This document shows, piece after piece, positions 6,274-6,367 of a stretch of DNA of 6,367 bases. The notes under the pieces are model-generated. The model was not told the DNA's origin. It did no database searches and worked only from the letters and a program-made list of their open reading frames with translations. Each line of letters begins with the position of its first letter. Position 1 is the first letter of the stretch. The position numbers and the translations under genes are program-made. This DNA comes from Acidobacteriota bacterium (GTDB lineage Bacteria > Acidobacteriota > Vicinamibacteria > Vicinamibacterales > 2-12-FULL-66-21): assembly GCA_013694845.1 (NCBI GenBank), contig JACDBQ010000856.1, forward strand, positions 1 through 6,367, written 5' to 3'.

Positions 6274-6367
6274 GGTGCGGAATGCGGCAAAAGCGAGCGG
6301 GATCAGGCCGCGTACAGTGTCCGACGTGTGACAATGACAGACTTAATGATTGGCGACGGCCTGACTC

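Overview
This is a GC-rich bacterial chromosomal window with tightly packed genes: four complete or nearly complete genes and the tail of a fifth. Three things suggest an Acidobacteriota-like (possibly Vicinamibacteria-type) or similar soil/metagenome Gram-negative bacterium. They are a secreted M14 peptidase with a C-terminal amidotransferase-like domain and Gly/Arg-rich loops, a TolC-type outer-membrane protein end, and a REP-associated transposase beside a GGGGACAGGCCCC-type palindrome. The taxonomic call is inference from gene style; no marker gene is present.

Layout: bases 1-111 are the last 36 codons of a TolC-family outer-membrane efflux protein (+). It converges on a thiO-like glycine oxidase gene (-, 1257-136), and a small GGGGCCTGTCCCC hairpin lies in the 24-base gap. 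Only 23 bases beyond the thiO start, a REP-associated tyrosine transposase (RAYT, Y1_Tnp/HUH family) reads divergently (+, 1281-1874). Its C-terminal end looks frameshifted. It is followed by a 13-bp-arm palindrome (1890-1917) that shares a 15-base identical string with the hairpin at 116-130. The RAYT converges on a 993-residue secreted zinc carboxypeptidase-like protein (-, 4944-1963). A 121-bp divergent promoter region separates that gene from a YihY/BrkB-family membrane protein (+, 5066-6199). The last 168 bases (6200-6367) hold no gene that I can support, but contain a short tandem array of GTGCGAC/GTGCCGAC units.

The genes do not form an obvious pathway. ThiO would feed dehydroglycine into thiazole synthesis, but no other thi gene is present. 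The M14 protein probably acts on peptides in the periplasm or outside the cell. YihY is an inner-membrane protein of unsettled function. The most coherent biological unit is the RAYT together with its candidate REP palindromes, which sit in the convergent 3' gaps on both sides. I see no convincing new defence, CRISPR, secretion or biosynthetic system here; the second-look items are the repeats, the apparently decayed RAYT tail and the Gly/Arg-rich insert in the peptidase.
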